Shown piece after piece: positions 52,901-63,800 of a DNA stretch of 64,000 nt. The position numbers and the translations under genes were made by a program. A model generated the notes under the pieces. The model was not told the origin of the DNA and did not search any database. It saw only the letters and a list, made by a program, of their open reading frames with translations. The DNA comes from Calliopsis andreniformis (Eukaryota; Arthropoda; Insecta; Hymenoptera; Andrenidae). The stretch spans positions 2,480,001-2,544,000 of the forward strand of contig NW_027480423.1 in NCBI RefSeq assembly GCF_051401765.1. Reading direction: 5' to 3'. Positions within the stretch are counted from its first letter, which is position 1; the number at the start of each line of letters is the position of its first letter.

Positions 52901-53306
52901 AATACGATAAAGATGCAACAGTTCTTCCATCGTATAAAACGAATAATTGCAATCAGTGTGAAAGTTATGGTCATTTCTACATTCCGAGCAACCTAGGCTC
53001 CACTCTGGGGCGTTGCTCCACCAGATCGAACAGTTAGGTCCTTAGAAGTCAACGCCAGGAGCATAAAATACGATATAAATACAACAGCTTTTCAATCGTA
53101 TAAAAGGAATAATTGCAAACAGTGAGAAAGTAATGGTCATTTCTACGTTCCGGGCAACCAAGGCTTCACTCTACGGCGTTGTTCCACCAGATCGAGTAGT
53201 TAGGGCCTAAGAAGTCAACACAAGAAGAATAAAATACAAAATAGATACAACAGCCTTTACACCGTATAAAACGAATAACTGCAACCTGTGTGAAGGTTAT
53301 GGTCAT
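49963..53306 (+). repeat. HOR unit, copy 3 (right end replaced)
   Basis: Collinear with copy 2 at offset 3,819 from 49963 to about 51228 and again after about 52040. Between these it keeps the two monomers lost from copy 2 but lacks two others (those at 43.25-43.64 kb in copy 1). The match to copy 2 ends at about 53306, where TCATATCTACG and CTGTCGGGCG appear; these belong to the 996-bp hexamer family further right. Confidence 0.86.
51229..51300 (+). other. Replacement tract at a two-monomer loss in copy 3
   Basis: Copies 1 and 2 read GGACCTAAGAAGTCAAAGCC and continue into two CATAAAACACAAAATAAATA/CATCTAATAG monomers. Copy 3 reads GGACCTAAGAAGTCAACGCC and then a CACTATATAAATAC linker with ATCATATAAAACG, which belongs to another monomer class. 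It rejoins the shared order at GTGTGAAAGTTATGG before CCACCAAATGG (51361 matches 43723). The junction is not a simple in-phase fusion of the two flanking monomers. Confidence 0.72.
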
Positions 53307-56174
53307 ATCTACGTTCCGGGGAACCTAGGCTTCACTGTCGGGCGTTGCTCCACCAGATCGAAATGTTAGGGCCTAAGAAGTCAACGACCGAAGCATAAAA
53401 TACGATATAAATACAACAGCATTTCCATCGTATTAAATGAATAATTGCAAACAGTGTGAAAGTAGTGGTCATTTCTACGTTCCGGGCAACCTAGGCTTCA
53501 CTGTATGGCGTTCTTCCACCACATCGAATAGCTACGGCCTCAGAAGTCCACGCCTGAAGCATAAAATACAATAAAAATACAACAGTCTTTTCATCGTATA
53601 ACAGGAATAATTGCAACAAGCGTGAAAGTAATGATCATTTCGGCGTTTCGGGCATCCTAGACTTAACTCTGAGGCATTGCTCCACCAAATCGAATAATTA
53701 GTGCCTTAGAAGTCAACGCCAGAAGCATAAAATACAATATAAATACAAGAGTTTTTCCATCGTATAAAACGAATAATTGCAACCAGTATGAAACTTATGG
53801 TCATTTCTACGTTCCGGGCAACCGAGACTTCACTGTATGGCGTCTTCCTCCACATCGAATAGCTACGGCCTCAGAAGTCAACGCCTGAAGTACTTAATAC
53901 AATAAAAATACTACAGTCTTTCCATTCTACAACAGGAATAATTGCAACCCGTGTAAAAGTGATGGTCATTTCTACGTTCGAGGCAGCCTAGGCTTCACTC
54001 TACGGCGTTGTTCCACAAGATCGAATAGTTAGGGCCTAAGAAGTCAACGCCAGAAGCATAAAATACAATATAAATATAACAGTTTTTCCATCGTATAAAA
54101 CGAATAATAGCAACCAGTGTGAAAGTTATGGTCTATTCTACGTTCCGGGCAACCTAGGCTTCACTCTAGGGCGTTGCTCCACCAGATCAAACAGTTAGGG
54201 CCTTTGATACCAACGCCCGGAGCATTAAATACAAAATAAATAGAACAGTTTTTCCATTGTGTAAAACGAATAATTGCTACCAGTGTAAAAGTTATGGTCA
54301 TTTCTACGTTCCGGGCAACGTAGGCTTCACCATAGGCCGTTGTTCAACCAGATCGAATAGTTAGGGCCTAAGAAGCGAACGCCAGAAGCATAAAATGCAA
54401 TAAAAATACAACAGTTTTTCCATCGTATAGCAGGAATCATTTGCAACCAGTGTGATAATAGTGGTCATTTCTACTTTCCGGGCAAGCTAGGCTTCACCCT
54501 AGGGCGTTGCACGAACAGATTGAATAGTTAGGGCCTTAGAAGTCAACGCCAGAAGCATAAAATACGATATAAATAGAACAGCTTTTCCATCGTATAAAAC
54601 GAATAATTGCTACCGGTGTGAAATTTATGGTAATTTCTCCGTTCCGGGCAACCTAGGCTTCACTCTAGGGCATTGCTCCACCAGATGGAATAGTTAGGGC
54701 CTAAGAGTTCAACGCCAGAATCATGAAATACGATATAAATACAACAGCCTTTCCATCGTATAAAACGAATAATTGCAACCAGTGTGGAAGTTATGGTCAT
54801 TTCTACGTTCCGGGCAACCTAGGCTTCACTCTAGGGCGTTGTTCCATCAGATGCAATAGTTAGGGCCTAAGAAGTCAACGCCAGAAGCATAAAACACTAT
54901 ATAAATACAACAGTTTTTCCATCATATAAAACGAATAATTGCAACCAGGATGAAAGTTATTGTCATTTCTACTTTCCGGGCAACCTAGGATTCACCCTAG
55001 GGCGTTGCTCCAACAGATTGAGTAGCTAGGGCCTTAGAAGTCAATGCCCGAAGCATAAAATACAATATAAATACAACAGTTTTTCCATCGTATAAAACGA
55101 ATAATTGAAACCAGTATGAAAGTTAACGTCATTTCTACTTTCCGGGCTGCCTAGGCTTCACCCTAGAGCGTTGCACCAACAGATTGAATAGTTAGGGCCT
55201 TAGAAGCCAACGCCAGAAGCATAAAGTACAATAAAGATGCAAAAGTTTTTCCATCGTATAACAGGAATAACTGCAAACAGTGTGAAAGGTATGGTCATTT
55301 CTACGCTCCGAGCAATCTAGGTTTCACTCCAGGGCGTTGCTCCACCAGATCGAATAGTTACGGCCTAAGAAGTCAACGCCAGAAGCATAAAATACGATAA
55401 AGATGCAACAGTTTTTCCATCGTATAAAACGAATAATTGCAACCAGTGTGAAAGTTATGGTCATTTCTACACTCCGAGCAACCTAGGCTTCACTCTAGGG
55501 CGTTGTTCCACCAGATCGAATAGTTAGGGCCTAAGAAGTGAACGCCAGAAGCATAAAATACGATATAAATACAACAGCTTTTCCATCGTATAAAAGGAAT
55601 AATTGACATCAGTACGAAACTTATGGTCATTTCTACGTTCCGGGCAACCTAGGCTTCACTGTATGGCGTTCTTCCACCACATCGAATAGCTACGGCCTCA
55701 GAAGTCAACGCCTGAAGTATAAAATACAATAAAAATACAACAGTCCTTCCATCCTATAACAGGAATGATTGCAACCCGTGTGAAAGTGATGGTCATTTCT
55801 ACGTTTCAGGCAACCTAGGCTTCACTCTACGGCGTTGCTCCACCAGATCAAACAGTTTGGGCCTTAGAAGTCAACGCCCGAAGCATAAAGTACAAAATAA
55901 ACAGAACGGCTTTTCCTTTGTATAAAACGAATAATTGCAACCACTGTGGAAGTTATAGTCATTTCTACGTTCCGGGCAACCTAGGCTTCACTCTAGGGCG
56001 GTGCTCCTCCAGATCGAATAGCTAGGGCCTTAGAAGTCAATGCCCGAAGCATAAAATACAAAATAAATAGAACAGTTTTTCCATCGTATGAAACGAATAA
56101 TTGCTACCAGTGTGAAAGTTATGGTCATTTCTACGTACCGGGCAACCTAAGCTTCACTCTAGGGCGTTGCTCTA
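53307..56174 (+). repeat. Mosaic segment between two HOR domains
   Basis: 53.15-53.69 kb matches 56.47-57.01 kb (offset about 3,321), including the diverged CGGCGTTTCGGG monomer: a single, more diverged relative of the 996-bp unit. 54.84-55.27 kb is another cassette copy (tag 55223). 54441 has the insertion monomer in the form AATCATTTGC. 55.48-55.83 kb matches 59.80-60.15 kb at offset 4,317 (TTGACATCAGTACGAAAC). The remaining monomers are individually mutated. No gene is visible. Confidence 0.75.
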
Positions 56175-56321
56175 CCAGATCGAATAGTTAGGGCCTAAGA
56201 AGTGAACGCCAGAAGCATAAAATGCAACAAAAATACAACAGTTTTTCCATCGTATAGCAGGAATAATTTGCAACCAGTGTGATAGTAGTGGTCATTTCTA
56301 CGTTCCGGGCAACCCAGGTTT

Positions 56322-57317
56322 CACTCCAGGGCGTTGCTCCACCAGATCGAATAGTTACGGCCGAAGAAGTCAACGCCAGAAGCATAAAATACGATAAAGA
56401 TGCAAAAGTTTTTCCATCGTATAAAACGAATAATTGCAATCAGTGTGAAAGTTATGGTCATTTCTACATTCCGAGCAACCTAGGCTTCACTCTACGGCGT
56501 TGTTCCACCAGATCGGATAGTTAGGGCCTAAGAAGTCAACACCAGAAGAATAAAACACAAAATAAATGCAACAGCCTTTACACCGTATAAAACGAATAAT
56601 TGCAACCTGTGTGAAGGTTATGGTCATATCTACGTTCTGGGCAACCTAGGCTTCACTGTCGGGCGTTGCTCCACCAGATCGAAATGTTAGGGCCCAAGAA
56701 GTCAACGACCGAAGCATAAAATACGATATAAATTCAACAGCATTTCCATCGTATTAAATGAATAATTGCAAACAGTGTGAAAGTAGTGGTCATTTCTACG
56801 TTCCCGGCAACCTAGGCTTCACTGTATGGCGTTCTTCCACCACATCGAATAGCTACGGCCTCAGAAGTCCACGTCTGAAGCATAAAATACAATAAAAATA
56901 CAACAGTCTTTTCATCGTATAACAGGAATAATTGCAACAAGCGTGAAAGTAATGATCATTTCGGCGTTTCGGGCATCCTAGACTTAACTCTGAGGCATTG
57001 CTCCACCAGATCGAATAGTTAGGGCCTAAGAAGTCAACGCCAGAAGCAAAAAATACAATATAAATACAACAGTTTTTCCATCGTATAAAACGAATAATAG
57101 CAACCAGTGTGAAAGTTATGTTCATTTCTACGTTCCGGGCAACCTAGGCTTCACTCTACGGCGTTGCTCCACCAGATCAAACAGTTTGGGCCTTAGAAGT
57201 CAACGCCCGAAGCATAAAATAAAAAATAAACAGAACGGCTTTTCCTTTGTATAAAACGAATAATTGCAACCACTGTGGAAGTTATGGTCATTTCTACGTT
57301 CCGGGCAACCTAGGCTT
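56322..57317 (+). repeat. 996-bp hexamer, unit 1 of the complete 4.6-kb HOR
   Basis: Six monomers, repeated at 57318 and 58314. Unit-specific marks are AATAAAACACAAAATAAATG near 56552, TACGTTCTGGGC near 56631 and ATAAATTCAACAGC near 56727. Its order is: ACGGCCGAAGAAG monomer, ACATTCCGAGCAACC monomer, CTTTACACCG/CATATCTACG monomer, CATTTCCATCGTATTAAATG monomer, the diverged CGGCGTTTCGGG monomer, and the CAGTTTGGGCC monomer. Confidence 0.88.
56937..57102 (+). repeat. Diverged monomer variant (GATCATTTCGGCGTTTCGGG type)
   Basis: 166 bp, among the most diverged monomers I saw. Marks are ACAAGCGTGAAAGTAATG, GATCATTTCGGCGTTTCGGG, CATCCTAGACTTAACTCTG and AGGCATTGCTCCACC. It occurs seven times, all right of 53 kb: once near 53.64 kb and once in each 996-bp unit (about 56.96, 57.96, 58.96, 61.62, 62.61 and 63.61 kb). 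Confidence 0.88.
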
Positions 57318-58313
57318 CACTCCAGGGCGTTGCTCCACCAGATCGAATAGTTACGGCCGAAGAAGTCAACGCCAGAAGCATAAAATACGATAAAGATGCA
57401 AAAGTTTTTCCATCGTATAAAACGAATAATTGCAATCAGTGTGAAAGTTATGGTCATTTCTACATTCCGAGCAACCTAGGCTTCACTCTACGGCGTTGTT
57501 CCACCAGATCGGATAGTTAGGGCCTAAGAAGTCAACACCAGAAGAATAAAATACAAAATAAATGCAACAGCCTTTACACCGTATAAAACGAATAATTGCA
57601 ACCTGTGTGAAGGTTATGGTCATATCTACGTTCCGGGCAACCTAGGCTTCACTGTCGGGCGTTGCTCCACCAGATCGAAATGTTAGGGCCCAAGAAGTCA
57701 ACGACCGAAGCATAAAATACGATATAAATACAACAGCATTTCCATCGTATTAAATGAATAATTGCAAACAGTGTGAAAGTAGTGGTCATTTCTACGTTCC
57801 CGGCAACCTAGGCTTCACTGTATGGCGTTCTTCCACCACATCGAATAGCTACGGCCTCAGAAGTCCACGTCTGAAGCATAAAATACAATAAAAATACAAC
57901 AGTCTTTTCATCGTATAACAGGAATAATTGCAACAAGCGTGAAAGTAATGATCATTTCGGCGTTTCGGGCATCCTAGACTTAACTCTGAGGCATTGCTCC
58001 ACCAGATCGAATAGTTAGGGCCTAAGAAGTCAACGCCAGAAGCAAAAAATACAATATAAATACAACAGTTTTTCCATCGTATGAAACGAATAATAGCAAC
58101 CAGTGTGAAAGTTATGTTCATTTCTACGTTCCGGGCAACCTAGGCTTCACTCTACGGCGTTGCTCCACCAGATCAAACAGTTTGGGCCTTAGAAGTCAAC
58201 GCCCGAAGCATAAAATAAAAAATAAACAGAACGGCTTTTCCTTTGTATAAAACGAATAATTGCAACCACTGTGGAAGTTATGGTCATTTCTACGTTCCGG
58301 GCAACCTAGGCTT
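57318..58313 (+). repeat. 996-bp hexamer, unit 2
   Basis: Same six-monomer order as unit 1. It is marked by CCATCGTATGAAACG at about 58074, where units 1 and 3 have other readings. The same mark appears in the matching unit of the second 4.6-kb copy (about 62723). Confidence 0.88.
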
Positions 58314-59040
58314 CACTCCAGGGCGTTGCTCCACCAGATCGAATAGTTACGGCCGAAGAAGTCAACGCCAGAAGCATAAAATACGATAAAGATGCAAAAG
58401 TTTTTCCATCGTATAAAACGAATAATTGCAATCAGTGTGAAAGTTATGGTCATTTCTACATTCCGAGCAACCTAGGCTTCACTCTACGGCGTTGTTCCAC
58501 CAGATCGGATAGTTAGGGCCTAAGAAGTCAACACCAGAAGAATAAAATACAAAATAAATGCAACAGCCTTTACACCGTATAAAACGAATAATTGCAACCT
58601 GTGTGAAGGTTATGGTCATATCTACGTTCCGGGCAACCTAGGCTTCACTGTCGGGCGTTGCTCCACCAGATCGAAATGTTAGGGCCCAAGAAGTCAACGA
58701 CCGAAGCATAAAATACGATATAAATACAACAGCATTTCCATCGTATTAAATGAATAATTGCAAACAGTGTGAAAGTAGTGGTCATTTCTACGTTCCCGGC
58801 AACCTAGGCTTCACTGTATGGCGTTCTTCCACCACATCGAATAGCTACGGCCTCAGAAGTCCACGTGTGAAGCATAAAATACAATAAAAATACAACAGTC
58901 TTTTCATCGTATAACAGGAATAATTGCAACAAGCGTGAAAGTAATGATCATTTCGGCGTTTCGGGCATCCTAGACTTAACTCTGAGGCATTGCTCCACCA
59001 GATCGAATAGTTAGGGCCTAAGAAGTCAACGCCAGAAGCA
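58314..59040 (+). repeat. 996-bp hexamer, unit 3 (partial)
   Basis: About 4.4 monomers of the hexamer. It is marked by CACGTGTGAAG at about 58862 where units 1 and 2 have CACGTCTGAAG. The match to unit 2 fades from 59041 on (CATAAAATAC for CAAAAAATAC, then CAGTTCTTCC and GTATAAGACG), so the sixth monomer is missing and the remainder of the 4.6-kb unit follows. Confidence 0.85.
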
Positions 59041-60823
59041 TAAAATACAATATAAATACAACAGTTCTTCCATCGTATAAGACGAATAATTGCAACCAGT
59101 ATGAAACTTATGGTCATTTCTACTTTCCGAGCAACCTAGGCTTCACCCAAGGGCGTTGCTCCAACAGATTGAATAGTTAAGGCCTTAGAAGTCAACGCCC
59201 GAAGCATAAAATACAAAATAAATAGAACGGTTTTTCCATTGTATAAAACGAATAATTGCTACCAGTGTAAAAGCTATGGTCATTTCTACGTTCCGGGCAT
59301 CCCAGGCTTCACCCTAGGGCGTTGTTCCACCAGATCGAATAGTTAGGGCCTAAGAAGTGAACGCCAGAAGCATAAAATACAATATAAATACAACAGTTTT
59401 TCCATCGTATAAACCGAATAATTGCAACCAGTATGAAACTTATGGTCATTTCTACGTTCCGGGCAACCTACGCTTCACTGTATGGCGTTCTTCCACCACA
59501 TCGAATAGCTACGGCCTCAGAAGTCAACGCCTGAAGTATAAAATAGAATAAAAATACAACAGTATTTCCATTCTATAACAGGAATAATTGCAACCCGTGT
59601 GAAAGTGATGGTCATTTCTACGTTCGAGGCAACCTATGCTTCACTCTAGGGCGTTGTTCCACAAGATCGAATAGTTAGGGCCTAAGAAGTCAACGCCAGA
59701 AGCATAAAAAACGATATAAATACAACAGCTTTTCCATCGTATAAAACGAATAATTGCAACCACTGTGAAGGTTATGGTCATTTCTACATTCCGAGCAACC
59801 TAGGCTTCACTCTAGGGCGTTGTTCCACCAGATCGAATAGTTAGCGCCTAAGAAGTGAACGCCAGAAGCATAAAATACGATATAAATACAACAGCTTTTC
59901 CATCGTATAAAAGGAATAATTGACATCAGTACGAAACTTATGGTCATTTCTACGTTCCGGGCAACCTAGGCTTCACTGTATGGCGTTCTTCCACCACATC
60001 GAATAGCTACGGCCTCAGAAGTCAACGCCTGAAGTATAAAATACAATAAAAATACAACAGTCTTTCCATCCTATAACAGGAATGATTGCAACCCGTGTGA
60101 AAGTGATGGTCATTTCTACGTTTCAGGCAACCTAGGCTTCACTCCAGGGCGTTGTTCAACCAGATCGAATAGTTAGGGCCTAAGAAGTGAACGCCAGAAA
60201 CGTAAAATACAATAAAAATACACCAGTTTTTCCATCATATAAAACGAATGATAGCAACCAGTGTGAAAGTTATGGTCATTTCTACGTTCCGGTCAACCTA
60301 GGCTTCACTCTAGGGCGTTGCTCCACCAGATCGAATAGTTAGGGCCTTAGAATTCAACGCCCGAAGCTTAAAATACAAAATAAATAAAACAGTTTTTCCA
60401 TCGTATAAAACGAAAAATTGCTTCCAGTGTGAAAGTTATGGTCATTTCTACGTTCCGCGCAATCTGGGCTTTACCCTAGGGCGTTGTTCCACCAGATGGA
60501 ATAGTTAGGGTCTAAGAAGTCAACGCCAGAAGCATAAAAAACGATATAAATACAACAGCTTTTCCATCGTATAAAACGAATAATTGCAACCAGTGTGGAA
60601 GTTATGGTCATTTCTACGTTCCGGGCAACCTAGGCTTCACTCTAGGGCGGTGCTCCACCAAATCGAATAGCTAGGGCCTTAGAAGTCAACGCCAGAAGCA
60701 TAACATACAATAAAGATGCAAAAGTTTTTCCATCGTATAACAGGAATAACTGCAAACAGTATGAAAGTACTGGTCATTTCTATGTTCCGGGTAACCTAGG
60801 TTTCACTCTAGGCCGTTGCTCCA
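59041..60823 (+). repeat. Non-hexamer remainder of the 4.6-kb HOR
   Basis: About eleven monomers of mixed class without a regular inner repeat. Two monomers have CTGTATGGCG/CCACATCGAATAGC (about 59480 and 59973). 59.80-60.15 kb matches 55.48-55.83 kb. 60.72-60.82 kb carries GTACTGGTCATTTCTATG and GGGTAACCTAGGTTTC, as at 34.4 kb. No gene is visible. Confidence 0.78.
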
Positions 60824-63800
60824 CCAGATCGAATAGTTAGGGCCTAAGAAGTGAACGCCAGAAGCATAAAATGCAACAAAAATACAACAGTTTTTCCATC
60901 GTATAGCAGGAATAATTTGCAACCAGTGTGATAGTAGTGGTCATTTCTACGTTCCGGGCAACCCAGGTTTCACTCCAGGGCGTTGCTCCACCAGATCGAA
61001 TAGTTACGGCCGAAGAAGTCAACGCCAGAAGCATAAAATACGATAAAGATGCAAAAGTTTTTCCATCGTATAAAACGAATAATTGCAATCAGTGTGACAG
61101 TTATGGTCATTTCTACATTCCGAGCAACCTAGGCTTCACTCTACGGCGTTGTTCCACCAGATCGGATAGTTAGGGCCTAAGAAGTCAACACCAGAAGAAT
61201 AAAACACAAAATAAATGCAACAGCCTTTACACCGTATAAAACGAATAATTGCAACCTGTGTGAAGGTTATGGTCATATCTACGTTCTGGGCAACCTAGGC
61301 TTCACTGTCGGGCGTTGCTCCACCAGATCGAAATGTTAGGGCCCAAGAAGTCAACGACCGAAGCATAAAATACGATATAAATTCAACAGCATTTCCATCG
61401 TATTAAATGAATAATTGCAAACAGTGTGAAAGTAGTGGTCATTTCTACGTTCCCGGCAACCTAGGCTTCACTGTATGGCGTTCTTCCACCACATCGAATA
61501 GCTACGGCCTCAGAAGTCCACGTCTGAAGCATAAAATACAATAAAAATACAACAGTCTTTTCATCGTATAACAGGAATAATTGCAACAAGCGTGAAAGTA
61601 ATGATCATTTCGGCGTTTCGGGCATCCTAGACTTAACTCTGAGGCATTGCTCCACCAGATCGAATAGTTAGGGCCTAAGAAGTCAACGCCAGAAGCAAAA
61701 AATACAATATAAATACAACAGTTTTTCCATCGTATAAAACGAATAATAGCAACCAGTGTGAAAGTTATGTTCATTTCTACGTTCCGGGCAACCTAGGCTT
61801 CACTCTACGGCGTTGCTCCACCAGATCAAACAGTTTGGGCCTTAGAAGTCAACGCCCGAAGCATAAAATAAAAAATAAACAGAACGGCTTTTCCTTTGTA
61901 TAAAACGAATAATTGCAACCACTGTGGAAGTTATGGTCATTTCTACGTTCCGGGCAACCTAGGCTTCACTCCAGGGCGTTGCTCCACCAGATCGAATAGT
62001 TACGGCCGAAGAAGTCAACGCCAGAAGCATAAAATACGATAAAGATGCAAAAGTTTTTCCATCGTATAAAACGAATAATTGCAATCAGTGTGAAAGTTAT
62101 GGTCATTTCTACATTCCGAGCAACCTAGGCTTCACTCTACGGCGTTGTTCCACCAGATCGGATAGTTAGGGCCTAAGAAGTCAACACCAGAAGAATAAAA
62201 TACAAAATAAATGCAACAGCCTTTACACCGTATAAAACGAATAATTGCAACCTGTGTGAAGGTTATGGTCATATCTACGTTCCGGGCAACCTAGGCTTCA
62301 CTGTCGGGCGTTGCTCCACCAGATCGAAATGTTAGGGCCCAAGAAGTCAACGACCGAAGCATAAAATACGATATAAATACAACAGCATTTCCATCGTATT
62401 AAATGAATAATTGCAAACAGTGTGAAAGTAGTGGTCATTTCTACGTTCCCGGCAACCTAGGCTTCACTGTATGGCGTTCTTCCACCACATCGAATAGCTA
62501 CGGCCTCAGAAGTCCACGTCTGAAGCATAAAATACAATAAAAATACAACAGTCTTTTCATCGTATAACAGGAATAATTGCAACAAGCGTGAAAGTAATGA
62601 TCATTTCGGCGTTTCGGGCATCCTAGACTTAACTCTGAGGCATTGCTCCACCAGATCGAATAGTTAGGGCCTAAGAAGTCAACGCCAGAAGCAAAAAATA
62701 CAATATAAATACAACAGTTTTTCCATCGTATGAAACGAATAATAGCAACCAGTGTGAAAGTTATGTTCATTTCTACGTTCCGGGCAACCTAGGCTTCACT
62801 CTACGGCGTTGCTCCACCAGATCAAACAGTTTGGGCCTTAGAAGTCAACGCCCGAAGCATAAAATAAAAAATAAACAGAACGGCTTTTCCTTTGTATAAA
62901 ACGAATAATTGCAACCACTGTGGAAGTTATGGTCATTTCTACGTTCCGGGCAACCTAGGCTTCACTCCAGGGCGTTGCTCCACCAGATCGAATAGTTACG
63001 GCCGAAGAAGTCAACGCCAGAAGCATAAAATACGATAAAGATGCAAAAGTTTTTCCATCGTATAAAACGAATAATTGCAATCAGTGTGAAAGTTATGGTC
63101 ATTTCTACATTCCGAGCAACCTAGGCTTCACTCTACGGCGTTGTTCCACCAGATCGGATAGTTAGGGCCTAAGAAGTCAACACCAGAAGAATAAAATACA
63201 AAATAAATGCAACAGCCTTTACACCGTATAAAACGAATAATTGCAACCTGTGTGAAGGTTATGGTCATATCTACGTTCCGGGCAACCTAGGCTTCACTGT
63301 CGGGCGTTGCTCCACCAGATCGAAATGTTAGGGCCCAAGAAGTCAACGACCGAAGCATAAAATACGATATAAATACAACAGCATTTCCATCGTATTAAAT
63401 GAATAATTGCAAACAGTGTGAAAGTAGTGGTCATTTCTACGTTCCCGGCAACCTAGGCTTCACTGTATGGCGTTCTTCCACCACATCGAATAGCTACGGC
63501 CTCAGAAGTCCACGTGTGAAGCATAAAATACAATAAAAATACAACAGTCTTTTCATCGTATAACAGGAATAATTGCAACAAGCGTGAAAGTAATGATCAT
63601 TTCGGCGTTTCGGGCATCCTAGACTTAACTCTGAGGCATTGCTCCACCAGATCGAATAGTTAGGGCCTAAGAAGTCAACGCCAGAAGCATAAAATACAAT
63701 ATAAATACAACAGTTCTTCCATCGTATAAGACGAATAATTGCAACCAGTATGAAACTTATGGTCATTTCTACTTTCCGAGCAACCTAGGCTTCACCCAAG

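Larger units (their letters stand above)
56175..60823 (+). repeat. 4,649-bp HOR, complete copy (28 monomers)
   Basis: Landmarks return 4,649 bp later: insertion monomer 56268 to 60917, diverged monomer near 56966 to 61615, and the unit-specific variants of the inner hexamers. The left limit is between about 56150 and 56180 (CTCTACC against CTCCACC precedes the shared part). The unit consists of one flanking monomer, 2.7 hexamers and a 1.8-kb remainder. One confirmed difference from the next copy is 56449 A against 61098 C. Confidence 0.88.
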
